Of a stretch of DNA of 64,000 bases, positions 35,051 through 46,107 are shown piece after piece (the first letter of the stretch is position 1; each line of letters begins with the position of its first letter). The DNA is from Amaranthus tricolor (Eukaryota > Streptophyta > Magnoliopsida > Caryophyllales > Amaranthaceae): assembly GCF_026212465.1 (NCBI RefSeq), contig NC_080063.1:18584797-18648796 (forward strand), read 5' to 3'. The position numbers and the translations under genes are program-made. A model generated the notes under the pieces. The model did no database searches, was not told the DNA's origin, and worked only from the letters and a program-made list of their open reading frames with translations.

Positions 35051-36526
35051 TGATATGTGTATTTTATACATTATTTTCTACCATGCCCCCATTGTATTTT
35101 CATAGCATTTCTCACGTATTTTGCTCAATATTCTATTGGTTTTTATGCTTGGTTGGAGTGTTTGTTTCTTATCTATTTTTGTAGGTACAAAGCTCTAATT
35201 ATACTAGGAATCGACTCTTGGAGCGAGATTTGCAAGTTGGAAGGTCATAAGCTACTCAAAGGTCATTTTTGTGCTGACCAGGTCTCATACCCGGGTGGGT
35301 TTCCTCATACCCGGCCGGGTGAGCCTCTCATACCCGGGTGGGTTTCCACATACCCGGCCTGGTTTGCACTTGATACTTAGAAGAATTTGAAGACGCTATT
35401 TGGAGGAAAAAGTTGCCACACGGACCCGGCCGGGTTTCCACATACCCGGCCGGGTGAGCCTCTCATACCCGGGCGGGTTTCCACATACCCGGCCGGGTGA
35501 GCCTCTCATACCCGGGCGGGTTTCCACATACCCGGCCGGGTTTACTCCTGAACTTAGAAACTTTTGATCTTTGAGATTTAGTTATGCCTCGTACCCGGCC
35601 GGGTTTCCACATACCCGGCCGGGTCAAGCAGTTATTTTTTTTTGTAACTTCCGGTAACCTCCGATCTTTTTGGAAGGAGATATATATAGCATTGGAAGGG
35701 AATTTTAGGGCACGTTTTTCTTTTCTTTTTTTTCTTTTCCTTAGGGTTTGGTATCAATGGGGATTTCTTTTATTTCTTGCTTTGGAAGATTGTAATTCAA
35801 CAATCGGAATTTGTAATTTTAATTATATTAAAGGTATTTTCTTTCAATCCTAATTTCTTGTTCTCGTTTATCATCGTTATCTTTGCATGATTATCTCTCC
35901 ATTAAGTTTGAATTTAATGTCCTCCATGAATTTCATTCTTGAATCTCTTGTTAGTTTTAATATGCGTAGTGAGTAGTTTTATTGCTAGGGCTTGGTGAAA
36001 CTATGCAAAAGATCATGATTTTTGTTTGATTTTAGGATTTAAACTTGGTTTGTCTAGGTGATTCAATTGATAGGTTTTGTATTGATTGCATGTTTGGCCA
36101 ATTTGCAAGTTTTATTCACTCAATTCTATAAGCGAAAGTTGCGAGTTTGAGTGAAAGATTTCCTTCTTTGAACAGTTAAGCTTTAATCGCGATAGCTTCT
36201 TTTATTGTTTGATTGTCGAATTTGTTTGCGAGAGCAACACATTCCTTCGCCTATATTCATTCCTATCCCAATTATTGTTCATGAATCATGATCGATGCAT
36301 AGTGAATCCTTCTTAGCCCTAGGTTTTTAATTATTGAATTTCATTCATCTCTTGTTTTTGCATTATATTAGATAAACAAAAAAATTCCAACATTTGATTG
36401 TTAGCATTAGTGAACTTGATTCAAATTGTGATTTTACTTGTCCTTCCACAGTGGTTCGACCCTACTTACCCAACTATACTAGTTAGGTGAATTAGGAATT
36501 ATTTTTGGTAGCAAAACGACCTATCA
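35051..36526. mobile_element. Second gypsy-type solo LTR (1.48 kb) nested in the copia element
   Basis: It begins TGATATGTGTATTTTATACA and ends ACGACCTATCA, with TGATA/TATCA inverted ends and a GTCAT duplication on both sides (35046-35050, 36527-36531). The start and the ending (GGTTCGACCC ... GGTAGCAAAACGACC) resemble LTRs of the Athila/Tat branch of plant gypsy elements, from memory of the family. No internal gag-pol remains. Its middle holds a GC-rich tandem array (see separate entry). It lies in the linker between integrase and reverse transcriptase of the copia element. Confidence 0.83.
35280..35630. repeat. GC-rich palindrome array inside the solo LTR
   Basis: The 12-mer ACCCGGCCGGGT, a perfect palindrome, and its variant ACCCGGGYGGGT recur about every 20-25 bp, with spacers TTCCACAT and GAGCCTCTCAT, forming a higher-order unit of about 43 bp repeated about three times, with further partial copies either side. 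It is a dense CpG and CCGG island in an AT-rich setting. Confidence 0.85.
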
Positions 36527-36531
36527 GTCAT

Positions 36532-38902
36532 CCACAAAACGAACATCATCACACGACTCACGCAAATCATCATCATCCCAAAGGTGAGGGTTGGTAAAAT
36601 AATTTTCAAGATGAGTGCGGGCATTGGCGGATAGGGAATCAAGATAGGGAAATGTATCCTCAAAAAAATGAACATCCCGACTCACAAATATTTCATGTGT
36701 CTCCAAATCATACAAACGCCAACCACGCTTACCGAAAGGATACCCAACAAAAATACATCTCCGGGATCTAGAATCAAACTTATCACGACCACGAGACCGT
36801 GAAGTGGCATAACACAAACATCCAAAAACACGCACGTGATCATAAGAAGGGGGAACACCAAACAAGCACTCATAAGGAGTTCGACCATGCAAAATGGGGG
36901 TAGGTGTGAGATTAATAAGATGCGCTGCAGTGAGAACACATTCACCCCAAAAAAATTTAGGCAACTTTGCTTGAAAACGAAGAGCCCGAGCCACATTTAA
37001 TAAATGTCTATGTTTACGTTCTACCCTGCCATTTTGTTGTGCCGTGTCAACACAAGAGGTTTGATGTATGATTCCTTTTCGAGTGAAAAAAGATTTCATA
37101 GCCAAAAATTCCTGACCATTATCACTTCTTACAACACGAATTTTTTTCTTAAATTGGGTTTTCACCATCGTGTAAAAACCTTCAAGCAAAGAAGAAACTT
37201 CATGTTTTCCACGCATTAAATAAACCCACACAGCACGTGAACAATCATCAAGAATAGTAAGAAAATAACGATCATGTCCATGAGAAGCAGTACGAGTAGG
37301 GCCCCAAATATCACAATGAATTAAGTCAAAAATCTCTGATGTTTTATTATTACTAACGGTAAAGGAGTTACGGGATTGTTTACTTGCAAAACATACAGAA
37401 CAGTCCAAGTCACAAGCAATTTTATGTGTAGTACGAGTATGAACTAAACTAGGTAATTGAGACACGATGTTCATAGAAGGATGACCTAATCGCCTGTGCC
37501 ACAAAAGACTTTCATCAGAAACTGCTACTTTGTTTGCCAAGCTTCCACGAACACGAACATGCCGAAAAAGATAGACCCCATTAACTTGCGTTCCCGCTCC
37601 AATCAGGTTCTTCAAAGTAAGATCCTGAATAACACAAAGGTTATTAGTAAAAATAACATGAAGTTTATGTTGTGCTATCAACTGTGAAATAGATAATAAA
37701 TTACAATGTAATGTAGGAACATAAAGAACATGATCAAGAACCAAATCAGGAGTCAAAATAATACGTCCTTCGTGCGTCGCAGAAATATTCTGCCCATTTG
37801 GCAAACCAACAGACGAATGAAGAGGGCGCAGATTAATAAACAAATTTTTATTACCCGACATATGATTAGAAGCTCCTGTATCTAAAATCCAATCAGAGAC
37901 CATACCAGCTAATTTTTCAGAGGAAGAGAGCGTGGAATGCTTGAGAGCGGAGAGCAACTGCGTCCATTGTTCATTAGAGAGAGTAGGAGCTGAACTACGA
38001 TCTTGCCCACTGATTCCTGCTGAACCAGAGGCTGCTATTGCTGAGTCATTTACATTACCTGCAAAAGCACCACGCCTCCTTCCACCAGACCGACCTCCAT
38101 GACCCTGTATGGACACGCGACCAATACGACTTCCCCGATTGGCATTCCAGGTATCGGGATAGCCAATAAGCTGAAAGCACCTGTCCTTTTCGTGTCCAGT
38201 CTTGCCGCAATGGGAGCATACACGTACATCGGAACCAATTGCAGTAGCACTCGAGGCGTGAAAACCCACTGCATCCGATCGAGGCACTTCCAGGCTATTA
38301 GTGACAAGCTGTTTTCGCTCGTCGGAAATGACTTTAGCATACGCAACATTAAGAGATGGAAGGGGGTCCTGTAACAATAAAGCGGAAACTACCGTACCAA
38401 ATTGCTTTGGATCCAAACCCAAACAGAAATCAAAAACTTTCTGCCGTTCTCGGAATTTGAGAAATTCCGCTGCTGCACTACACGTGCATTCCGGCAAGGC
38501 ACACGCACTTGCTAAATCATCCTGCAAACGACATAGTTCACCAAAGTAGGTAGCTACAGATCGATTTTTTTGTCGACATTCACGAATCTGATTTTGTAAT
38601 TCATAAATACGAGGACCATTCCCGAGCGAATAACGTTCTTTGAGATCATCCCAAAGAAGTTTAACATTTTCAGGGAACCGCATAGTAGATCGGACGGAGA
38701 CGTCCAAGGAATTATAGAGCCAAGCAACCATCATTGAATTCACAATTTCCCATTGCGGGCGTTCAGCAGCGTTGAGATCCGGTTCCGGAAGAGTTCCATC
38801 AATAAAACCAAGCTTATTCTTGGCTCGTAAATTATTTCGAATAGAGCGCGACCACTCATCATAATTATCACCCTTGAGCAGAATAGGGCTGATAACAATC
38901 AT
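36532..38902 (-). CDS. copia gag-protease-integrase part of the polyprotein
   Basis: About 790 residues in one open frame. Gag starts SPILLKGDNYDEWSRSIRNN and contains a CCHC zinc knuckle (CSHCGKTGHEKDRC, about residue 230). The aspartic protease has WILDTGASNHMSG (about 340). The integrase has the HHCC finger (HRRLGHPS ... CSVCFASKQSR), then the D-D-E triad in CDIWGP, VVRSDNGQEF and QQNGRVERKHRH, and the C-terminal GYPFGKRGWRLYDL. The start at 38902 lies a few residues downstream of the usual gag start, and no leader or LTR follows upstream, which marks the truncation. The frame continues into the RT part after the solo LTR. Confidence 0.9.
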
Positions 38903-39939
38903 TATGAAATTAAGCTAAAATCATAAAAAACAATAAAATGCACCAAGAATTTTTCTACCATTCTCCATCCAAAACGATTGCAATGCTCGTTTTTATTCAT
39001 TATTTTAAATTTTTCTAAATTTCATTTTTTTAAAGCAAAAAGTTACTTACAAAAATATATTTTTTAAGAAAAACACATGTAGCCACTTCACATTATTTTT
39101 TTTAAAAGAAGTTTATATCAACTTATTGTGCTCAAAATACATAAATTTTCACTCTTTTAAAATTAGTGTATATTAACCAAGTATTTTCATACTAAAATTA
39201 TGAAAGTCTACCCATTAAATATTTTCATATTAAATCTTGTTTTAAATAGAGCTACCATCGATTTATCTATACATATTATTAAAATAAAGAAATTGATATT
39301 ATTTTTTAAAAAATGTTTACAATTAATACAACGATATATGTACTGCTAACAGAATTATTATCTAAATTTTTACAATTATTTTCAAAAGAAATTATCATCA
39401 CTGTTTATCATTTGTGTACTAAACTTAATATCTATGTATCATTTGTTCAGATACTTTAAAATACACAAATTCAATGATTTTCATAATAATTTCCCTTTTA
39501 AAAAATTTTACTTTCAAAATTAATGCATGTTCAATTGATGAGACATATAGCAAAACCAGATTCCAATTTCTTGTTGCAAAATTTATCAAGAGTGAAGATT
39601 AAGCTATGGGTGTGTTTAGGATAGCGATAATTTTAAGTACTCCTAACACTTTACAATTTATTTTGATTAAAATGCAACTTAATAAAATAATATGAGTCCT
39701 CAAAGTCACCATTTGAATACAAAGCTTTTAGCGGTTTGATAGCTATTTACAAATTAAACATTGATTATATATATGTATGCCATTTAAATTAATTTAATTT
39801 TAGTTTATTATTTTAAAAATTGTGGGTTGAATATAATTATTCAGATCCTGGGTTAAAAACCCTTTGTTGATTCTATCATCCACAAACTATATAAAATGTT
39901 TAAGTAAATATCTCATTTCTTTAATTTATATAAATCATC
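38903..39939. other. AT-rich intergenic DNA, no gene seen
   Basis: No LTR or leader for the copia element and no other supported feature. Phrases near 39,605-39,730 (GGGTGTGTTTAGGATAGCGA) may be a MITE end but lack a clear partner. Confidence 0.35.
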
Positions 39940-40075
39940 ATTATACCCAGTGTATCACGCCCATAGAAATTTTATGATTAGGGTCTGGAGAGGGAAATTT
40001 TATGATTAGGGTCTGGGGAGGAAAAAGGAATACGGCAATCCATACCCATAAAGAAGGATGCGGCCAAAAATCTTT
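39940..40075 (-). mobile_element. 3' end of a non-LTR retroposon
   Basis: On the minus strand the sequence runs through CATACCC-GGATTGCCGTATTCC, CCCAGACCCTAATCATA (with a local 27-bp duplication) and GTGATACACTGGGTATAATGATGAT. The final (ATG)n-like tail after ACACTGGGTATA is a common ending of plant RTE/SINE-type retroposons. A second copy lies at about 49,495-49,735. Only the 3' part is recognisable. Confidence 0.4.
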
Positions 40076-40319
40076 GATTTATGTATATCTAGAGGCATAA
40101 ACATAAATGCAAAGATAATTGAAAAATTTGTAAACACATTTTTTTCTCCACAAACAATTTATATAAAACAAAACAAAATGAATAAAATTCATTTACCTAT
40201 TAAAAAGCAAATTAAAAACGAAAAAAGTACTCATTCTGTAAAATTGAAATTGTAATATTATATTTAAAAAATTTTCACATAAATTTATGTGATATTGCAA
40301 TTGAATAGAACAAACGAGT

Positions 40320-40660
40320 AAATAGCACGTTAATACCTTATAGACTCGTCCACTAAGAAGTATTCGTTCTTCAGCGATCCATCATGCATATTTAGGAGAA
40401 GTTAAATCATGATAAAATGAGCTTGAATTGCCGGCGGTGCCCCTTGTGGTTGGATATCCTTGCCTAGGCACCTACCAATGTTTTCCATTGTTGTCATTGT
40501 TAAAGGTGTTCGGCTATATATTGATCTTTTCTTTTATTTGATGACCTATAATTTCTCCTTGGAGGCATTTTTTTAATCTTCTTTTGCATAAAATTACTGA
40601 AAAAAAGGGATTTAAGTGAGAGTTGGTAAAGCTAATGACATATATATACAAGGATTTAGG
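40320..40660 (-). other. Possible small minus-strand gene or fragment, unidentified
   Basis: On the minus strand a TATA-like CTTGTATATATATGTC (about 40,640-40,655) is followed by a short basic frame (MQKKIKKMPPRRNYRSSNKR...) and then an ATG frame MTTMENIGRCLGKDIQPQGA continuing for about 11 codons before a stop. A possible donor (ATAAG^GTATTA) follows near 40,336. The codon content looks less random than around it, but no family is recognised and no further exon is evident. Treat it as a lead only. Confidence 0.2.
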
Positions 40661-43025
40661 GGTGTATATATGTGTAAATAGAGAGGTTTGTTTTGTTTAG
40701 GTCAATTATTAATTTCTTTACGATTAAATTTTAGGGGTTTGATTTAACTTGTATTTTTATTTATTTATATATTTTTTATTCTATTATTTAAGTTTTATAA
40801 AGAAAGTGGTAAGTCTGTATAGAATATGACTTTGGCTATTGACTAAAAAAAAATACTATTTGAATTGAATTGTGTAATCTATGATATGACAGTTAAATTA
40901 GTTTAATTACTATGCTGAGATTAGTATTTCGTCCATCCTACGATAGTAATACTATCTTGTAAGTTCATAGATAAATGATCACAAGCAATTAGAGAACTTC
41001 ACACAATTGTATTTGTTGTATTATTGGAGTTTTAAAGTGAAAGTGGATTATAGAAAAGTGATCGAAATTAAATTTGACCATAATTAATGAGAGTACCTCA
41101 AATTAGCTAATTATAATATAGTGAGCTCTTTAAGAACATAATTACTTTTGCTAAAATCAATTATTTTTTTTAAGATTGTAGTGACATTAATTAGAGTTTA
41201 AATTCAAAATATGTGTGAGATGGAAATAAATAGCTTGAAATGAGAGGTTCATAAAATAAATATTTGAGAAGTGTGTGTTTGAATTAATGAACATGAAAAA
41301 AAAGTCAAATTTTTACTGAATATTTATTTTTTTGAATTTTTTACTATATTTTTATAATGTAATTTTTCAATTAAATGAACCAAACTTATTGCAATTTAGG
41401 AATATAATTGTAACGTAAAAATATATTTTACTAAAATATGTGTGCATAACGGTATGTATATAAAGATGTACGTATATAGATATTTTTGTTTTCAAACTAT
41501 TTATGTAAACACTTAACAATTCTTTTTTTTAATTATTATTATTATTATTTGAAAGCATTTAAATATCTGTATCTAAAATTAAATTTTTAATCGCACGCAC
41601 ACACAAACAAATATAAATAAGATATCTATTGAGTTAATAATAATGAATTAAGTCAGAAATTGTAATTACAAAAGGAAGTCTTATGTGATATATGAACTCA
41701 TTATTATTTGTATTAATGCACTATTAACATTTCCAAGAAGATTAGAATACTGCCGTTAGATTAAACATTGATTTTCTTTAAAAATCCTCATCACTTCTTT
41801 GAAGTATTGAATGAGATGTGCTATTTAACCCATGTATGAATTGCTTCTTTCGGTGAAATCATCTCATATAATAATAAATTGAACATTCTTTTCGGATTCT
41901 TCTCTAAGGTAGTGTTTGGGTTGTCGTAAAACAGTTTTTAACAACCAGAACATCATGGGAATTATTTCTGAAAACATCAGAAAGAAAACAAGAGAGCAAG
42001 ACAGTATAGGAGATTTCAACAACTGCCTTACTCCCAAAGATGAACCTCTGTATCATTCATGAATTTTACTGCCTTTTTACATCGAATATTTGTATTTACC
42101 AAACCTAAGAAACTTGATGAAAAACACATTTAAGCTATATGTTGTAAACTCTAAGGATCTGGTGTATCATTCACATAATACCTTGGTGACCACTGCTCTT
42201 ACCAATCACCTTGGTTGAACCCTAAGATTGTCACTTTTTTTATTCTGGTTCATTTCTTTAACTTATAATATTTTTATTTTAAGTAGGTATTGTATCACTT
42301 TTTTATCGATAACTTAATATTTAGATCTATTTTTAATGGTGCAATCTCTTAGGATGGAGGGAGTATGATCAGTATTGATTAATTTTAACATTACGTGAAA
42401 AATTTAAAAATAAAATACTATCTCAAACTTTAACTTCCTCTACTATAATATAAACTATTTTCTCAGTCTTTTTAATTATCATTACTTTTGCATTTTGTAT
42501 ATCCTACTAAATTTGCTCCAATTTTTAGTAATAGTTTCACTCTTCTTATAATTTTTATCACCACTCTATTTTCCCTCTATCTTTATCACTTCTATCGTTC
42601 TAAAATTATTATTGAAAATACACTAACAACTCATATTTCTAAGTTGATTACGTTGATATTCTTATTACAAGTTGTAACGAAAAAAATAAAAAATATTTAT
42701 ATCTACTTTTTGCTTTCGGGTTTTGCTCCCTAAAAAGGTGAATAATAGTATTAAAGTGAACTCGCTAAGATGGGCAAACTTTTAAAATTTTCATCCCACA
42801 GATGGGGTTTTAGAAGCAAACTGAGTCCTGCGGAAACCAGCTATGGTCGGTGACAGCATAGTTTTAAAGAATTCAATTACCAACAAGTTTTCAATATTTT
42901 ATTATTAGTTTCAAACCGTTGGCAAAAAGACAGATTATGTTTAAACTTTAGTTAATTGCTTTACGTTGATCATGAAACAAAGCGCGTATTCTATTAGATG
43001 ACTTTCATATTTAAATTTCAAACTG
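40660..43025. other. AT-rich intergenic DNA, no gene seen
   Basis: No supported gene. A MITE-like segment may lie at about 42,218-42,367: the left phrase CCTAAGATTGTCACTTTTT resembles the reversed right end (CCTAAGAGATTGCACCATT) before GGAGGGAGTA. The evidence is weak. Confidence 0.35.
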
Positions 43026-43033
43026 TTCTTTTA
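43026..43033. repeat. Target site duplication of the MULE, left
   Basis: TTCTTTTA here recurs as 48656-48663 directly outside the right inverted repeat. An 8-bp duplication fits Mutator-like elements, whose duplications are usually 8-11 bp. Confidence 0.75.
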
Positions 43034-43136
43034 CCCGATTCTTATTTGTCGCCACCCTTTTCATTTTTTCGCCACCCCCTTAAATGGAATTACGTAATTG
43101 CCCTTAGAGTTTAAAAAATTACGAAAATGCCACTAA
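43034..43136 (+). repeat. MULE left terminal inverted repeat
   Basis: It pairs with 48655-48553 in reverse complement. The first 15 positions are diverged; from TTATTTGTCGCCACCC onward the match is close, with a second CGCCACCCC block and a less exact part to AAAATGCCACT. The repeated CGCCACCC is a candidate transposase site. Confidence 0.85.
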
Positions 43137-43146
43137 GCTTAAAAAC

Positions 43147-43157
43147 CTCTATAAACC
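43147..43157 (+). promoter_or_regulatory. Candidate TATA box of the PMD gene
   Basis: CTCTATAAACC lies just inside the left inverted repeat. It would start a 5' UTR exon ending at 43267 (GAG^GTAAAT), spliced to 43882 (TTGTAG^TAAATGG) three bases before the PMD start codon. A closer TATATATAA at about 43,845 is too near the ATG to be preferred. Confidence 0.4.
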
Positions 43158-43292
43158 ACTTCAAAATCACTCAATAACACTCTCATATCTTCCATAAACT
43201 CAAATTCTTCACATAAAAGTAATCGGAGTCAAAGTTTTGGAATCGAAATCGTCCACAAAAAGTCGAGGTAAATATTTTAATAATGATTTTTT

Positions 43293-43401
43293 AAAAAAAA
43301 AAAAAAAAAAAAACAAAGTCGCACAAAAAAATCGCACAAAACTGTGCGACCGTGAGTTGCACGCGACTGGGAACAATTTTTTTTTTTTTTTTTTTTTTTT
43401 T
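43293..43401. repeat. Subterminal A-GTCGCAC-T module L1
   Basis: An A-run of about 21, then GTCGCAC, TCGCAC, GTGCGAC, GTTGCAC and GCGAC within about 60 bp, then a T-run of about 25. The A and T runs and the GTCGCAC/GTGCGAC pairs make the whole module a potential hairpin. It lies in the predicted 5' UTR intron of the PMD gene (43268-43881). Confidence 0.85.
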
Positions 43402-43509
43402 AAAAATTTCGAATAATAATGTAATTTTTTAATTTATGTAGTTAGTTAATGTTATTTAGTAAATGTTATAATAGATTATATTATGAATTTGTTGTGTTTA
43501 ATTTAGATT

Positions 43510-43618
43510 AAAAAAAAAAAAAAAAAAAAATTTGAAAAAAAGTCGCACAACCCCAAAAGCACAAAAACGTGCGACTGGGAAAAGCACAAAAACGTGCGAC
43601 TGGGAAAAGCACGCGACT

Positions 43619-43650
<32 letters not shown>
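43510..43650. repeat. Subterminal A-GTCGCAC-T module L2
   Basis: An A-run of about 21, then GTCGCAC, two tandem copies of AAAAGCACAAAAACGTGCGA (20-bp part of a 25-bp unit), a final GCACGCGACTGG, and a T-run of 30. Same plan and same predicted intron as L1; the two modules lie about 220 bp apart, start to start. Confidence 0.85.
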
Positions 43651-43655
<5 letters not shown>

Positions 43656-43884
43656 CGAATTGCAATGAAATTTGTATTTTTAATAATTTTTTTATTCTTT
43701 TTTTTTAGTTGTTTAAATATTTGTGAATATAATAATTGTGAATTATTTTTGTTGTTATTTGTTTGTAATTTATTTGATTGTAATTGTAAGTGTTTATTAA
43801 ATGAATTTGGAATGTCTTCTTAATTTAATTTGTTATGCTTTTAAATATATATAAATAATTATTTAAATATGAAAATTGTAGTAA

Positions 43885-45960
43885 ATGGCTGGAAATCACG
43901 GTAAAGGAAAAGGGTTTTTTAGAGGATTATTGAGCGGCAATAGACCTAGGCCAACTTTACTGAGAGGGGATCCCAATGAGAGGGGGGTTACGGGATCGGC
44001 AAGGCGAGCAAGGCAAGAACAGGCGGCCTTACATAGTCAGGCCCAACGTTCAAGTGCCCTACGTCAAGTGCGTAGTGGCTATGAGCGCGAGAGTAGGCTA
44101 GATAGTGATACGGTCGGCTCAGATGACGATGATACTGAGTACGAAGAGTCGCTCGGTGAGGATGAGCCTGCATGTGATGTTGGTGATTGGACGACCGTAA
44201 GAGGGAGTGCTGGTCAGTTCAGGAGTAGAGGGCGTGGCTCAGCTGGCACTTCTGATCAAGCAGGAGTAAGCCAGGTTGAGGATGCGGCTCCACAGGCGAG
44301 GAGGCGCTCGAAGTCCGCGGACACGGACTGGTTGATCACTTCACCCCAGCCCGGGGGCCCTGTTGATCCGACTTTAATACCCAGCTACGGTGGGCACGTA
44401 GCAAAGGTTATATTTGAGGGATCGGAGCGCACCCCTCCGATTTTGGAATGTCGTTCTCGGAAGAAGACGTTGGATTCCATCATCAGACTCCAGGACATGT
44501 CTGATGAATTGTACAGGGTGTTACCCGGCAGTCCCCTTGGTCGTCTGCCGTATATAATGCACAAGCACATCGACTGGGCTCTCATTTCGGCATTTGTGGA
44601 AAGGTGGCAGCCTGACACCAACACCTTCCACATGCCGTGGGGGGAGATGACTATAATGTTGCACGACGTGCAACGCATCTTAGGGATTGGCATTGACGGT
44701 TCACTTCCCACTGAACCGTCTGATCATGACTGGCAGCTAGGCCTGGCGGGCCTTTTTGGGGAGCCATTGTCGGAGCTGCGTGCGAAGGGGCACTTCACCA
44801 GCGGTAGCATTAACGTTGGTTCACTGTTGCAGCTATGCCACCGCTCTCAGTCTAGAGATACTCAAGCTACTGCCTACTTCATGGCTATAGTGGGTTCTAC
44901 GCTGCTCGTGGATAAGACTAGAATCGGGATGCGTCCTCACCCTGTTCTTGCTGTCGCCGCTGATCAGGCTGACATTGCTTGGGGTGCATTGACGCTTGCA
45001 CACTTGTATCGCCAACTGGGTTTGGCGTCAAGGATTGGGTGCAAGACTATTGCTGGTTGTCTGACCTTGTTGCAGACCTGGATTTACGAGTACTTCCAGC
45101 TGACATGCCCAACAAGACTAGGGCGGAGATGTGGTCCCCACAGAAGCCAATCCGTGAGCTTAGCAGATTGAGAGACTGTCGGAGCAAACTGGACGCCATG
45201 ACAGAGACACAGGTTTTGTACATGACCTTAAACATCATTATGCTTATTATTTTAATTTTATCTTATGTTGATTACGTGCCGTACTTCTTTGTGAACAGGT
45301 GGAGTGGAATCCGTACATGACTTCTGGTAGCGATTTATTGAACGAGCACCCACGCACCAGCTATATTGGTGGTATCACCTGTTTCGATATCGTGGAGGTC
45401 TATTTACCTGAGAGGACAGTGAGGCAGCTCGGTTTTGCTCAGGACATTCCCCCAGCTCCGCTGAGACCTACCCAAGCTGTGCGATCTGCACAGGGATCCT
45501 ACTCCGTGACATTCGCTTCGTCTCAAATGTTTGCGGAGATGTGGAGTAGGTTCCCCCACTGTTCCCGCTTATATGAGCAGGCACTGCGTCGGGCATCGGT
45601 TCCATCAGAAGCTGGCCCTGATTACGTTGACTGGTTTAGAGTGTGTTCCCACTGTTTTGTCATCCCAGGTGAAGGACCTGCTGTAGCGGATAACAGAGTC
45701 GAATACGTTAGTGTTTCTAATTTATCTATTTCATTTTTATGTTTCTTAACCCGAATTGACTTTTTAACTTGTTTTGACTATGCAATTCTCTGGTTTTACA
45801 GTTTGCTACTGAATATACTGCTCGACTTGCGCCATTGATGAGGATGCCACCTATTGGCCAAATGACGCCTCTGGAAAGAGATGCTGCTGATATGTATTTA
45901 AATGATGTTAGAGAGTTGTTTGCCGAATGGCAACTGTGTAGAGGGGGCAGCCCTTATTAG
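43885..45960 (+). CDS. Plant mobile domain (PMD) protein, MULE-borne, one frameshift
   Basis: Exon 1 is 43885-45212, exon 2 45299-45706, exon 3 45802-45960 (GT-AG introns of 86 and 95 bp). The N-terminal 150 residues are low-complexity, with an acidic run (SDDDDTEYEES) and an Arg/Ser part. From about residue 195 the PMD follows: SIIRLQDM, HKHIDWALISAFVERWQPDT, TFHMPWGEMTIMLHDVQRIL, LTLAHLYRQLGLASRIG, AGCLTLLQTWIYEYF, then (other frame) RLRDCRSKLDAMTETQVEWN and LPERTVRQLGFAQDIP. PMD proteins include Arabidopsis MAIN and MAIL1, nuclear proteins involved in silencing and genome stability; the TE-borne forms have no known activity. Near 45,090-45,105 the domain continues in a different frame, so the gene is broken by a small indel unless the sequence is wrong. 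The start ATG follows a likely 5' UTR intron. Confidence 0.85.
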
Positions 45961-46107
45961 ACATTTGCTGATTTTGTAATTAAAGAACGGTTTTATTTTT
46001 AATGCTTATATATGAACAACTTTTTATGTTACACATTTGCATTTGAATCACTTACACATTTGAATTATTAAAATGAAAACAACATTTATAAACAGTTCAT
46101 ACTAACA

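Larger units (their letters stand above)
29913..38902 (-). mobile_element. Ty1/copia retrotransposon with two nested solo LTRs, 5' end missing
   Basis: Read on the minus strand: gag, protease and integrase (38902-36532), reverse transcriptase (35045-33476), RNase H (30517-30125), polypurine tract and 3' LTR. The polyprotein frame is open across all three parts once the two insertions (35051-36526 and 30523-33470) are disregarded, and each insertion is flanked by a 5-bp target duplication. So the copia element was intact in coding when it was hit. No second LTR, primer-binding site or leader is found above 38,902, and gag starts a few residues short of the usual N-terminus. The element is therefore 5'-truncated and cannot transpose. 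Confidence 0.9.

Noticed and set aside
35057..35853. Frames with repeated Pro-Gly-Arg peptides
   Set aside because: Translation of the palindrome array within the second solo LTR, not a protein.
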